From NCBI GenBank assembly GCA_964534515.1, contig CAZHPW010000002.1, positions 1 to 48,923 on the forward strand: a stretch of 48,923 bases of DNA. Reading direction: 5' to 3'. Under the pieces are notes generated by a model, which saw only the letters and a list, made by a program, of their open reading frames with translations, ran no database searches and was not told the DNA's origin. Of the stretch, positions 7,872-16,401 are shown in pieces; position 1 is the stretch's first letter, and the number at the start of each line of letters is the position of its first letter. Position numbers and translations under genes: made by a program. This DNA is from UBA6115 sp964534515. GTDB taxonomy: Bacteria; Bacillota; Clostridia; Christensenellales; Aristaeellaceae.

Positions 7872-9239
7872 TTGAGCACCTTCACACCCGGTGACTTGAT
7901 TCGTGTCCTGCCCCAAAGCCTGGAAGCTGAGCGGGCTGTTTTGGGTTCCGCCATGCAGAACCCGGCCTCTTTGCTGTTGGTGATGGAAAACCTGTCCTCG
8001 GAGGATTTTTATCAACCGCAGCACAAGGTCTTGTTTGAGGCCATGGCGCACCTGTTTGCCCAGTCCCGCAACGTGGATTTGATTACCATGGACACCGAGC
8101 TGGCCAGGAGCGGGTCTTTGGACGGGGTCGGCGGGACGGAGTATCTGATTGGCCTCATTCAATCAGTGCCCACCTCCGCCTTTGTGCAGCATTATGTAGA
8201 AATCGTGCTGGAAAAATCCACCCTGCGCAAATTGATTACGGCCAGCAACGACATCAGCCGCGTATGCTATGAGCAGCAGATGGAACTGCCCGAGACCCTC
8301 ACCTTCGCTGAAAAAACCATCTTTGACATCGTCATGCGCCGCACCGGCAGCGAGCAGTTAACCCCGATTAACGAGGTCATGAAGAAAACCCTGGCCGCGA
8401 TTGAGGAACTGGTTCGCAATAAGGGCAAGATTTCGGGCGTGCCAACCGGCTTTACCCTGCTTGATAAATTGCTCACCGGCTTTCATGGCGGCGAACTGCT
8501 GATTTTGGGCGCCAGGCCCAGCATGGGCAAGACCAGCTTTGCCATGAACATCGCCTCCTACGCAGCGCGCTTTGGCAAATCGGTTGCCGTATTCAGCCTT
8601 GAGATGCCAAAGGAGCACCTGGCTATGAGGATGCTGTGCGGCGACGCGCGGGTTAACATGCAAAACGTCCGCAGCGGCACCTTGAGCAACGATGACTGGC
8701 GGCGCTTGTCAGAAGCCTTGGGGCCGCTGTCCGGTACCAAAATGTACCTGGATGACAGCGCCTCCCTCACCCCCGCGCAGTTAAGAAGCCGCTGCCGCAG
8801 GCTCATGACGGAAAAAGGCCTTGACCTGATTGTGATTGACTACCTGCAGTTGATGACAGCGGATGGCCGGACTGAAAACAGACAGCTTGAAGTCAGCGAT
8901 ATCTCCAGAAAATTAAAGGGCATCGCCCTTGAATTAAAGGTGCCCATCCTGGCCTGCGCCCAGCTGTCCCGCGCCAATGTGAAGCGCACCGGCAGCATCA
9001 AGCCGGTGCTGTCTGACCTGCGCGATTCCGGCTCCATTGAGCAGGACGCGGACGTGGTCATGTTCCTTCACAGGCCGTATTACTACAACAAGGAAGAAGG
9101 CGACCCCAGCGAGGCCGAGGTCATCGTCGCCAAGCAGAGAAACGGCCCCCTGGACACCATCGTCCTCACCTGGAATGAGGACTTCACCCTGTTTGAAAAC
9201 CGCTACGTGCAGTCAGGAAGTTATCATGAATCAGATTAA
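7872..9239 (+). CDS. dnaB: Replicative DNA helicase DnaB
   Basis: Hexameric 5'-3' helicase that unwinds the replication fork and binds primase. The 455 residues have the N-terminal helical domain (PQSLEAERAVLGSAM), the linker, and the RecA-like domain with Walker A GARPSMGKTS at 213-222, Walker B LIVIDYLQLM, and DSGSIEQDADVV followed by VAKQRNGP near the end. The start is the TTG at 7872, five bases after GGAGG (7862-7866); no ATG upstream fits. There is no intein. The 3' end overlaps yhaM by 14 bases, so the two are probably translated in a coupled way. Confidence 0.97.
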   Translation: MSTFTPGDLIRVLPQSLEAERAVLGSAMQNPASLLLVMENLSSEDFYQPQHKVLFEAMAHLFAQSRNVDLITMDTELARSGSLDGVGGTEYLIGLIQSVPTSAFVQHYVEIVLEKSTLRKLITASNDISRVCYEQQMELPETLTFAEKTIFDIVMRRTGSEQLTPINEVMKKTLAAIEELVRNKGKISGVPTGFTLLDKLLTGFHGGELLILGARPSMGKTSFAMNIASYAARFGKSVAVFSLEMPKEHLAMRMLCGDARVNMQNVRSGTLSNDDWRRLSEALGPLSGTKMYLDDSASLTPAQLRSRCRRLMTEKGLDLIVIDYLQLMTADGRTENRQLEVSDISRKLKGIALELKVPILACAQLSRANVKRTGSIKPVLSDLRDSGSIEQDADVVMFLHRPYYYNKEEGDPSEAEVIVAKQRNGPLDTIVLTWNEDFTLFENRYVQSGSYHESD

Positions 9240-10302
9240 GTTGAACCGCGCTGAAAAAGACCAGAACTTTGAGGGCTTTCTGATTGTGAAGTCCTCCAGC
9301 AAGCGGACCAACAAAAACGGAGACCCCTACCTGGACATCAACCTGGCCGATGACAGCCAGGAAATCAACGCCAAGGTGTGGAACACCAATGAATCAGCGC
9401 CCGAGCCCGGCACGGTGCTGAAAGTTCGCGCCATCATCACTGAGTACAACGGCCGGCTCCAGCTCAAGATTGAGCGGATGCGCCAGAGCCAACCCGGGGA
9501 CAACGTGGATTTGTCCCAGCTGGTCAAAGCCGCGCCCAGGCCGGCGGAGGACATGTTCAAAGAGGTCATGGACATCGTTGAGGGCATGCAAAACCCGACG
9601 CTGAAGGCCTTAACCGGCGAATTGCTTAAGCGCGCGGCCGAAAAAATCCAGTATTATCCCGCGGCGCAAAGCATGCACCATGCCGAGCGGAGCGGGCTTT
9701 TGCATCATTTGACCGATATGCTCTCCGCCGCCCGCGCCATTTGCGCCTGCTATCCGTATCTGGACGCTGATTTGGTCATGGCCGGCGTTATCGTGCACGA
9801 CCTTGGCAAATTAACCGAGATGGACGCCAACAAATTGGGCGCCGTCAATGAGTACACCAAGGAAGGCCTGCTGCTGGGCCACATTGTGACCGGGGTGTCC
9901 GATTTGCGCGAGGCCGCCAAAGCCCTGGGCATGAACCCGGATGATGAGTATCCCCTCCTGCTCTCCCACATGATTTTGAGCCACCACGGCATCCCCGAGT
10001 ACGGCAGCCCGCGCATGCCCATGTTCCCGGAGGCGGAGGTGCTCAACTGGCTGGACGTATTGGACTCCAGGCTCTATGAGATGCGGGAGGCGCAATTGCG
10101 CACCAAGCAGGGCGGTTTTTCGGATAAGGTCTTCGCCCTGGACAGGCGGGTTTACCACCCGCATTACATGAACGAAGTGCCCTTTGAGGAGGACCTTCCG
10201 GAGATTGTGATGCAGGAAGAAGAGCTTGAAAAAATCGAAGAAAAGGATTATCGCTCTTTAAGGCGCGAGCGGGATGAGCAGGAATACAACCGTTTCCTCT
10301 AA
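9226..10302 (+). CDS. yhaM: 3'-5' exoribonuclease YhaM (OB-fold plus HD domain)
   Basis: A 358-residue protein with an N-terminal OB-fold nucleic-acid-binding domain (about 15-90, FEGFLIVKSSSKRTNKNG) and a C-terminal HD metal-dependent domain. The HD domain shows HHAERSGLLHHL, IVHDLGKL and HMILSHHG, with an acidic tail rich in Glu and Arg. This is the architecture of B. subtilis YhaM, which trims RNA and DNA from the 3' end. The ATG at 9226 lies within the end of dnaB. A longer frame opens upstream, but that part is only an out-of-frame reading of dnaB. Confidence 0.9.
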   Translation: MNQIKLNRAEKDQNFEGFLIVKSSSKRTNKNGDPYLDINLADDSQEINAKVWNTNESAPEPGTVLKVRAIITEYNGRLQLKIERMRQSQPGDNVDLSQLVKAAPRPAEDMFKEVMDIVEGMQNPTLKALTGELLKRAAEKIQYYPAAQSMHHAERSGLLHHLTDMLSAARAICACYPYLDADLVMAGVIVHDLGKLTEMDANKLGAVNEYTKEGLLLGHIVTGVSDLREAAKALGMNPDDEYPLLLSHMILSHHGIPEYGSPRMPMFPEAEVLNWLDVLDSRLYEMREAQLRTKQGGFSDKVFALDRRVYHPHYMNEVPFEEDLPEIVMQEEELEKIEEKDYRSLRRERDEQEYNRFL

Positions 10303-10317
10303 GAACGCTTGAAATGC

Positions 10318-10346
10318 TTGACGCTTTCGGAATAAATTGTTACAAT
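10318..10346 (+). promoter_or_regulatory. Sigma-A-type promoter for the lipoprotein gene
   Basis: TTGACG (10318-10323), a 17-base spacer, and TACAAT (10341-10346), in the 88-base gap after yhaM. With the terminator at 11193-11226 it makes the lipoprotein gene a single-gene unit. Confidence 0.8.
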
Positions 10347-10390
10347 ATCTTTACGAACCTTGAAGCGCAATCCGAATTCGGAGGTTGTTT

Positions 10391-11182
10391 ATGAAAAAAG
10401 TTTTACTGATAGCGGTTCTCGTCCTGACCGTGCTGCTGGTTTCAGCCTGCGGCCAGAAGGAAGAAACCCCGCCCGCCGCGCAGACCCAATCACTCCAGAT
10501 TCAGGAGTCCCCTTTAACTTTGCCCACGGACGCGCCGGTGATTGAAGGACTGCCGGAAGGCTATGACCCCTCCAGCGAGGAGGACCCCACCGTGCCCATC
10601 ACCGATGTCCTGGCCAATGAGGACGGCACCGCGCTTCACGCCGGCTCCACCCCCATCCCCCTGGATCCGGTGGATATGCCGCCGCCCACTGAGCGCCCGG
10701 ATTTAACCTTTACCTTTGCCACCTACACCGCGGCCAACTTGGGCATCACCTTTGAGTCGGTCGCCGGCTACATCGTGGATGACAGCAACCCTGACGTTTA
10801 TATTTTGACCGAGCCGCCGGAAATGCAGAAGGACAACTACTCTGTCGTCTTTACCTTCTCGCGCAACGCGGTCACCAACAACTACAACATGAACAACCTG
10901 CGGACCGACATCCGCAATTTCGCGGCTGACCTTGGCAAGGTTAACTACCAGGAGTGGCGGGTTTCCGACACCGCGGAGCGCACCCTGTTGGGCAAGCCCG
11001 GCTACTACATCACCTACCGAGGCGTGCTCTTTGACGGCACCATCGTCCGCGGCCGTGTGCATATGGCCCTGCTGGACAACAACCGTGTGCTCTCCATCCA
11101 TTACACCGGCCCCGGCGAATACAACACCGACTACTCCAACAATGTCTTCACCCGCATCAGGAGCACGCTCAAAGCCCTGTAA
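10391..11182 (+). CDS. Secreted lipoprotein of unknown function
   Basis: Not recognised as a named family. The 263 residues begin with a lipoprotein signal peptide: MKK, a hydrophobic stretch, then the lipobox LVSAC with the lipidated Cys at about residue 19. A Pro/Thr/Glu-rich linker (about 20-95) reaches a folded domain of about 160 residues containing NLGITFESVAGY and GKPGYYITYRG. This domain resembles the PsbP/DUF-type small beta domains found in many Bacillota lipoproteins, but the match is by impression only. The ATG at 10391 is six bases after GGAGG; a TTG at 10385 would overlap the ribosome site. It has its own promoter and terminator. Confidence 0.75.
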   Translation: MKKVLLIAVLVLTVLLVSACGQKEETPPAAQTQSLQIQESPLTLPTDAPVIEGLPEGYDPSSEEDPTVPITDVLANEDGTALHAGSTPIPLDPVDMPPPTERPDLTFTFATYTAANLGITFESVAGYIVDDSNPDVYILTEPPEMQKDNYSVVFTFSRNAVTNNYNMNNLRTDIRNFAADLGKVNYQEWRVSDTAERTLLGKPGYYITYRGVLFDGTIVRGRVHMALLDNNRVLSIHYTGPGEYNTDYSNNVFTRIRSTLKAL

Positions 11183-11192
11183 GACAATTAAA

Positions 11193-11226
11193 CATAAAAA
11201 AGCCGCTCTCAGGCGGCTTTTTTATG
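11193..11226 (+). terminator. Intrinsic terminator after the lipoprotein gene
   Basis: A GC stem AGCCGC/GCGGCT (11201-11206 with 11213-11218) flanked by A6 and T6 runs, 10 bases after the stop codon. It is symmetrical and could also act on the minus strand. Confidence 0.9.
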
Positions 11227-11454
11227 TCAAAGAAGTGTCTGCGGACACTTCTTTGAGGAAAGAGGAGCGGGAATTTCTGCCTGTTCGCTTTTGCTCTCGG
11301 TCGGCAGAAATTCGCGGAATGTTTGGGCTGAAAGCCCAAACCTGCGGCACCGCACATGTCGCTGCCGCAGATGACCATCAGAGGGCTTTGCCCTCCGATA
11401 CCTCCCTGGATTTACTTTTTTGGCAGTATAAAGCCGCCTGAAGGCGGCTTTATA
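11227..11454. repeat. Hairpin-rich spacer between convergent genes
   Basis: No gene is supported here. Six inverted repeats follow one another: 11227-11239/11244-11256 (13 bp, loop 4); 11271-11281/11303-11313 (11 bp, loop 21); 11321-11329/11333-11341 (9 bp, loop 3); 11342-11349/11363-11370 (8 bp, loop 13); 11381-11386/11390-11395 (6 bp, loop 3); and 11427-11438/11443-11454 (12 bp, loop 4). The arms are perfect. The last one probably ends scpB transcription. The rest looks like a dispersed palindromic repeat unit or a structured RNA; the window holds no second copy that I could see. Confidence 0.7.
11427..11454 (-). terminator. Hairpin at the end of the scpAB operon
   Basis: A perfect 12-bp stem with a 4-base loop (11427-11438 with 11443-11454), 16 bases after the scpB stop. 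The AT-rich outer arms supply U-rich RNA on either strand, but there is no long T-run after it on the minus strand, so its strength as a terminator is uncertain. Confidence 0.6.
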
Positions 11455-11469
11455 TACACTTTATATTTG

Positions 11470-12039
11470 TTACTCTGCTTTCTCGGGCAGCTCCATCTTG
11501 ATTTGAACATGCTTGTCATCCGGGTAGAGGCTGCCGGGCAATTCCGGCAGGTCCTTCAGGCTCTTAAGGCCAAAGTGGGACAGGAACAAGTCCGTGGTGG
11601 CGTATAAGATGGGACGGCCCAAGGTCTCCTTGCGGCCCGCATCCATAATCAGCCCTTTTTGGGTTAAGGACTGCAGGGAGTAGTCACACTTGACCCCACG
11701 CACCGCCTCCACCTCCTGCCTGGTGATGGGCTGCCTGTAGGCGACAATGACCAGGGTCTCCAGCGCCGCCTGGGAGAGGGACTGCCGCTGGACTGGTTGG
11801 AGGACGCGCTCCACGTAGGTGGCGTACTCAGCCTTGCTGACCAGCTGAACCTGGTTGGCAAAGCGCTTTAATTGCAAGCCTTTACCGTCGCTTAAATAGG
11901 CTTCCTCAAGGTCATTGAGCGCTTCTTCTATCGCCGTGACCTCATGCCCCAGGGCGTCGGCCAGCTTCTCAGTTTCCAAAGCCTCCCCGCACACAAACAG
12001 GATGGACTCAATGATGCCGCACAAGCGCTCATTCCGCAT
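11470..12039 (-). CDS. scpB: Segregation and condensation protein B
   Basis: Winged-helix kleisin-interacting subunit that dimerises and binds ScpA in the SMC condensin complex, which compacts and separates chromosomes. The 189 residues show the N-terminal winged helix (IIESILFVCGEAL), the LSQAALETLVIVAYRQPITR block and VRGV, then GRPILYATTD. Length is typical. The start overlaps the end of scpA by 11 bases, with AAGGAGG upstream inside scpA. It is the last gene of a long minus-strand chain. Confidence 0.95.
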   Translation of the reverse strand: MRNERLCGIIESILFVCGEALETEKLADALGHEVTAIEEALNDLEEAYLSDGKGLQLKRFANQVQLVSKAEYATYVERVLQPVQRQSLSQAALETLVIVAYRQPITRQEVEAVRGVKCDYSLQSLTQKGLIMDAGRKETLGRPILYATTDLFLSHFGLKSLKDLPELPGSLYPDDKHVQIKMELPEKAE

Positions 12040-12781
12040 GGACTGTTTCCTCCTTCCTGTCGTGTCTGAGTATCTGTATCTCCGCGTCCGGGCTCTCCTG
12101 CCTGGCTGCTATCCGGCCTTGTTTTAACAACTCCAGCAGGGCCAGGAACAAGGTGACCACCTCATTGCGGCTGGGGTTGGCGCTGAACAGCCCCGTAAAG
12201 CCAACCCGCCCCTTTTTGGTAAGCCTTAGGATGGTCTTCATGCAATCGCCCACCGTGTGCCGGTCCATTTGGATGATTTGGGATGGGATGCTACCGTTTT
12301 CCTCGCTCTTGTCCTTGATGCGCTCACTGATGCGCATGAAAGCTGCGATGAGGCCGTCCAGCGTCAGCCCTTCCAGTTCATAAACGGGCGGCGGCAGGGG
12401 GAACTCGTCCGGGAGCTTGGAGAACAGCCTGGCGGCCGCCTGCTCAAAGTCCTGCATCTGGGAAGCCAGCTGCTGAAACTTGGCGTACTCCTCCAATTGC
12501 CTGATGAGCACTTCCTCCGGGTTTTCCTCTTCCTCATCGCCTTCATTGGGGGTGGGCGGCAGGATGGAACGGCTTTTAATGAGCAGCAGGGTAGCGGCCA
12601 TCTGGATAAACTCACTGGCCTCTTCCATGTCCAATTGCGGGCTCTCCTGCACAATCTTGATGTACTGGTCCGTCACCTGGGAGACAAAGATGTCCTTGAT
12701 GTCAATCTTGGCGTCGCCAATCAGATGGAGCAGCAAATCCAGCGGCCCATTGAAGTCCTTCAGCTCAAATTGAAACGCCAT
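12029..12781 (-). CDS. scpA: Segregation and condensation protein A (kleisin)
   Basis: The kleisin that bridges the SMC heads and binds ScpB. The 250 residues start MAFQFELKDFNGPLDLLLHLI, a hallmark of the family, followed by DIFVSQVTDQYI, a helix with MAATLLLIKSRSILP, an acidic linker (DEEEENPEE), and the C-terminal winged helix (RNEVVTLFLALLELLKQGRI). The start codon shares one base with the stop of the M50 protease gene and the 3' end overlaps scpB. Confidence 0.95.
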   Translation of the reverse strand: MAFQFELKDFNGPLDLLLHLIGDAKIDIKDIFVSQVTDQYIKIVQESPQLDMEEASEFIQMAATLLLIKSRSILPPTPNEGDEEEENPEEVLIRQLEEYAKFQQLASQMQDFEQAAARLFSKLPDEFPLPPPVYELEGLTLDGLIAAFMRISERIKDKSEENGSIPSQIIQMDRHTVGDCMKTILRLTKKGRVGFTGLFSANPSRNEVVTLFLALLELLKQGRIAARQESPDAEIQILRHDRKEETVHAE

Positions 12782-13557
12782 CAGGACACCCCAAACAAGG
12801 CCAACAAGGCCGGCAAGATAAAGCCCTGAATCGCGTATAGCGCCTTTGAGATGAAGGAGCCGATAAAATCAGTGGCAAACAGGATGACCATCAAAATCAT
12901 GTGCGTGAACTGAAAGACCTTGCCGCTCAGCTCCAGTTTGCCGCCAAAGAAAATGCCGTTGGCCACATGAAAGCCGTCCAGCGGCGGGATGGGCAGCAGG
13001 TTAAACAGCCCCATGCCCAAATTGACCAGCGCCAGCTGGAACAGGAAGCGCTGCACATGGAGGAGCCAGGGCGTTTTCAGCAGCACCTGAATCAGGCTGT
13101 CATTCTCGGGAAAGAGCTGCATGTTAAAGCCGTTGCTTTGAAAGTTGAGCAGGTTCTCAAGCCCGAAATACGCGATGGCTTGCTGGGTATACAGGGCTTT
13201 TGATATCAGGATGCTAAAAACAGTCGCCAGGAGAAAGAGGATAAAGTTGGTGGTGACACCCGCAAGCGAAACCTTCAAGTCATCCAGGCGTTTGTTTTTG
13301 AAGTTGTTGGGGTTGACCGGCACGGGCTTGGCCCAGCCGATGCCAAAGAGAAACATGCCGATGGTGCCAAACAGGTCAAGGTGACGCAAGGGGTTCAAGG
13401 TTAGCCTGCCCATCATTTTGGCGGTGGGGTCACCGGCCCGATAGGCGGCGTATCCGTGCGCCAACTCATGCAAAGTGAGCGCCAGCAGCACTGCGGGCGC
13501 ACGGTATATCATGAAGCGCAGAAAACCCCAGGGGTCCTGCTGAAGCCATTCAAGCAT
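12781..13557 (-). CDS. Site-2 protease family (M50) zinc metalloprotease
   Basis: Multi-pass membrane metalloprotease of the rhomboid-like small S2P group. The 258 residues have the zinc motif HELAH at 30-34 in the first membrane segment and the second motif NLLPIPPLDGFHV near residue 190, which supplies the third (Asp) ligand. There are about five membrane segments. No PDZ domain is present, as in B. subtilis YwhC/YdjM-like members, and substrates of this subgroup are unknown. Its position just before scpA is common in Bacillota. It is separated from the upstream TPR gene by 3 bases. Confidence 0.88.
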   Translation of the reverse strand: MLEWLQQDPWGFLRFMIYRAPAVLLALTLHELAHGYAAYRAGDPTAKMMGRLTLNPLRHLDLFGTIGMFLFGIGWAKPVPVNPNNFKNKRLDDLKVSLAGVTTNFILFLLATVFSILISKALYTQQAIAYFGLENLLNFQSNGFNMQLFPENDSLIQVLLKTPWLLHVQRFLFQLALVNLGMGLFNLLPIPPLDGFHVANGIFFGGKLELSGKVFQFTHMILMVILFATDFIGSFISKALYAIQGFILPALLALFGVS

Positions 13558-13560
13558 GTT

Positions 13561-14289
13561 TTAGGCCAAGTCGGCGGATTTGCCTTGTTTTTGAAGGACG
13601 CGATTATACAGTTCCTGCGCCATCTCGCGGTTGACATGGTTGAGCGGTGAAAAATTGCCTTCCAGCGCGGTTTCCATTTTTTCCTCGGCAGCGGCGTACT
13701 TGCCTTCCTCTTCCTCCATCAAAGCCAGGAAGTAGAGGGTATCAATCTGGGTGGGTTTGATGGCGTGGGCTTTTTCAAAATACTCACGCGCGGTTTTCTT
13801 GTCATCCAGGAGGCGGTAATAGACCTGGCCCAGGTTGTCCAGCGTGATGGGGTCCTCATCATCATAATCCAGCGCTTCCAGGTTGTATTTGAGCGCCTTG
13901 TCCGCGTCGCCAGTCTCAATGTACAAAAAGCCCAGGGATTGGTAGGTTAAGCTGTTGGGAGACTTCTGGTGGGAGGCTTCCAGGGTGCTGACCGCTTTGT
14001 CCAACTCCCCCAGTTTCCACACGGCGATGGCGTAATTCATCAATAGTTGCTGGCGCTTGTCATCGGTCAAATCGGGTGCTTTCTGCGCCTTGACCATGAT
14101 TTCACGGACTTTCTGATAGACCCCTTCCTTGCCGGAGCGAAGCAGGAGGACAGAGTAGGGCAGCATGTAGGAAGCCTGAACCAGACCGCTGTCATAAAGC
14201 TCCTCATACATCTGCAGGGCTTCTTCCTTCTGGCCTTTCTGGTGTTTCATCAAGGCCGACCTGACCTTCAGTTTGTCCATAAAACTCAT
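13561..14289 (-). CDS. Tetratricopeptide-repeat protein
   Basis: A 242-residue soluble protein with no signal peptide, made of helical repeats. TPR-like units include KGQKEEALQMYEELYDSG (about 18-35), LGFLYIETGDADKALKYNLEA (about 115-135) and LGQVYYRLLDDKKTAREYFEKA (about 150-171). TPRs usually bind other proteins; no enzyme domain is seen. The start overlaps the upstream exonuclease-like gene by 4 bases (ATGA), and that protein also ends in helical repeats. A joint role is possible but unproven. Confidence 0.8.
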   Translation of the reverse strand: MSFMDKLKVRSALMKHQKGQKEEALQMYEELYDSGLVQASYMLPYSVLLLRSGKEGVYQKVREIMVKAQKAPDLTDDKRQQLLMNYAIAVWKLGELDKAVSTLEASHQKSPNSLTYQSLGFLYIETGDADKALKYNLEALDYDDEDPITLDNLGQVYYRLLDDKKTAREYFEKAHAIKPTQIDTLYFLALMEEEEGKYAAAEEKMETALEGNFSPLNHVNREMAQELYNRVLQKQGKSADLA

Positions 14290-15425
14290 CGTTCTTTTTC
14301 AACCTTTCTGCTCAGACGGAGACTTCTGCGTTCCAAATCCAAATAATCCTTGTGATTTGACGCGTCTTCGCCAAAACGTTCAAAACAATATACCATGCCT
14401 TGCCTTGTGATTTCAAGCGCGCGGGCTGCCTGGCGGTAGCGGTGCTCATAGATTTTGGCCAGGCTGATAAAGACCCTGGCGTTGAAAGCTCCGTCCTTCC
14501 TCAAGGTCTCCAGGCCGGACAGGGCTTCCTCATCATGCTTGTCCTTGCGGTGGATTTCTGCCATGCGGAAGCGGGCCATGTCCCGCACGGTCTTGTCCGA
14601 GCAGGCCCTGTAACAGGCAATGGCCCTTGCCTTGTTGCCCATGCCCTCAAAGGCCCGCCCGATGCTGAACAGGTCCTGGTGGTGGGAGGCGTTCTCCGGG
14701 TCTTGGTAGAGCGTCAAAATGTAGATAAAAAGCCTGGCCAGGGAGATGATGTCCTGCCGGTTGTGCTCCAGGATGTCAGAAAGCAGACTTTCGTCTTTTT
14801 TCTCCAGATACTCAAAGTAACGCGGCGGCACCATGGCTCCGGGCAGGTCATTCTCGCGTTTGAGGCCCAGCAGTTCCTCCTCCAGCCTGGTTAAGGGAAT
14901 CCGCCCCAGGCGAAGTTTGAAGACGCGCCTGGCAATGTGCAGCAAATCCAGGTGGGGAAGGTCTGACAGGTCGGCCTTTATGTGGTTCATGGTCAAGCGG
15001 CCCTGCATCAAGGGCAGGTCAAAGGTCAGCCCGTTGTAGCTGACCAGGCAGCGGCTCTCCCTCACCTTGTCCATAAAGTCCGAAAGCAGCAGGATTTCCT
15101 GCGGGTAATCCCGCATCAACACCTGGGTGACCTTGAGCTTGTTATCTCGGAACTGCCCGTAACCCACCAGAAAGGCGATGGTGCCGGCGCCTCGGGAGAG
15201 GCCGGTGGTTTCAGTGTCAAAAAACAAAAAACCCTCCGCCTCAAAGGCTTCCTTCAAGGCGCCTTTGCTGACAAAGGAGATGTTTTCCTCAGAGAAGGCG
15301 GTCTGACCTTGCAAGTCAAAATCCACCCAGGTTTCCACACGGAGGCAGTCCTGCGGCGCTTCGGGCGCGGGGCTGGCCTTTTTGATGGGCGCGGCGCTGT
15401 TTAAGCGCTCATACAGGGAGGCCAT
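14286..15425 (-). CDS. RNase H-like 3'-5' exonuclease domain protein (YprB-like)
   Basis: 379 residues. The N-terminal half is a DnaQ/RNase H-like exonuclease fold: Exo I FFDTETTGL with D70 and E72, Exo II LVSYNGLTFDLPLM, and Exo III HNRQDIISLARL. The C-terminal 130 residues are TPR-like helices (LFSIGRAFEGMGNKARAIACY). This is the layout of B. subtilis YprB, whose substrate is not established; RNA or DNA trimming is likely. The start codon overlaps the stop of the upstream M15 gene by one base (TAATG). Confidence 0.82.
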   Translation of the reverse strand: MASLYERLNSAAPIKKASPAPEAPQDCLRVETWVDFDLQGQTAFSEENISFVSKGALKEAFEAEGFLFFDTETTGLSRGAGTIAFLVGYGQFRDNKLKVTQVLMRDYPQEILLLSDFMDKVRESRCLVSYNGLTFDLPLMQGRLTMNHIKADLSDLPHLDLLHIARRVFKLRLGRIPLTRLEEELLGLKRENDLPGAMVPPRYFEYLEKKDESLLSDILEHNRQDIISLARLFIYILTLYQDPENASHHQDLFSIGRAFEGMGNKARAIACYRACSDKTVRDMARFRMAEIHRKDKHDEEALSGLETLRKDGAFNARVFISLAKIYEHRYRQAARALEITRQGMVYCFERFGEDASNHKDYLDLERRSLRLSRKVEKER

Positions 15426-16399
15426 TACAGCCCGCTTTTTGGCATGACCACTTCAACCTCTTCCTCATCTACATCCACCCAGGGCGCCGCGGTGGGCTTG
15501 GGGGTTGGATAGGCGTACCAGAGGGCCTGCTCATAGGTCAGGCCGTCTTTGAGGTAGGGTTGTGTAGCCAGGCGGAGCGCGGCGTCCTGCTCATCAGGCT
15601 GCGCTTGCTTTAAAATATCCAGGTGCTCCGGCATCTTCTGCGCCATCAAATCCCCGATTAGCCCGGCCAAGAGCGCGTGGCTGGCAGAGGTCAAAACATA
15701 CTCCGGCAATTGAGAGGCGTAGGTGTTGTAGGTTTCAAGGGGGATGTCTAAGTCATGCATCGCGGTGGCGTGGGCCACGCCCACATAGCGGAAATGCCAG
15801 GGCTCATCGCTGATGCCGGTTAAGTCCCGCCACTGCGTCTTGTAGCGCAGGATATAACCAAAGCGGTGGCAGTTCTCCCCCGTCCATTTGCCCTCTTCCG
15901 TTTCGCCAAAGGCCTGGCTGAGGTTTAGGTGCGAAGGCGCCTGGATGTCCATGGCCAGGCCCAATTGGTGCTCACTGGTGCCGGCGGGGGCGACGCGGTA
16001 CTGGGCTTTGGCTTTGCTGCCCACCTCTTCCACCTTGGCGTTGAACAAAATCTGCTGGATGCCAAAGGAACGGTAGCCGGAGGTGGCGTACAAGGTATAG
16101 CCCTGCTCGTTAAAGGCCGCGGCGAACATGTCTTCAAGCGCCCTGGCCGCGTCTTCCCTCAGGTAGATATTGTCCTGCAGGCTCTTTTTCCTGGTTTCCA
16201 CCTTGGGCAGGACCAGGTCATCCGGCTCATAGGTTCTGCTGATTTTGTTTTCCCGGTTGACCAGCACCAGATACCCGGTCAAATCCAGGATTTCGGGCTT
16301 TTGAGGCGGCGCCGGGGTTGCCTGGGGCGCTTCCGTGGCAAAGGCCAGGGAAGCGAACAGGCATAAAAGCAGCGTCAGGCTAAGCAGTTTTTTCATCAT
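15425..16399 (-). CDS. D-alanyl-D-alanine carboxypeptidase, M15B/VanY family (copy 1)
   Basis: Secreted zinc peptidase expected to remove the terminal D-Ala from peptidoglycan stem peptides. The 324 residues have a signal peptide (MMKKLLSLTLLLCLFASLAFA), a Pro-rich linker, the M15B domain with ATSGYRSF, the zinc motif SEHQLGLAMD and EPWHFRYVG, and a C-terminal extension of about 90 residues ending in a Pro- and acid-rich tail that the other two copies lack. It is the last of three tandem homologues. The upstream stop is 2 bases away, and AAGG abuts the first ATG, so the second Met (16396) may be the true start. Confidence 0.88.
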   Translation of the reverse strand: MMKKLLSLTLLLCLFASLAFATEAPQATPAPPQKPEILDLTGYLVLVNRENKISRTYEPDDLVLPKVETRKKSLQDNIYLREDAARALEDMFAAAFNEQGYTLYATSGYRSFGIQQILFNAKVEEVGSKAKAQYRVAPAGTSEHQLGLAMDIQAPSHLNLSQAFGETEEGKWTGENCHRFGYILRYKTQWRDLTGISDEPWHFRYVGVAHATAMHDLDIPLETYNTYASQLPEYVLTSASHALLAGLIGDLMAQKMPEHLDILKQAQPDEQDAALRLATQPYLKDGLTYEQALWYAYPTPKPTAAPWVDVDEEEVEVVMPKSGL

Positions 16400-16401
16400 C
16401 C

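Noticed and set aside
11183..11469. tRNA, CRISPR array or small protein gene in the hairpin-rich spacer
   Set aside because: The stems do not form a cloverleaf, there is no regular repeat-spacer pattern, and no frame has a start with a ribosome site.
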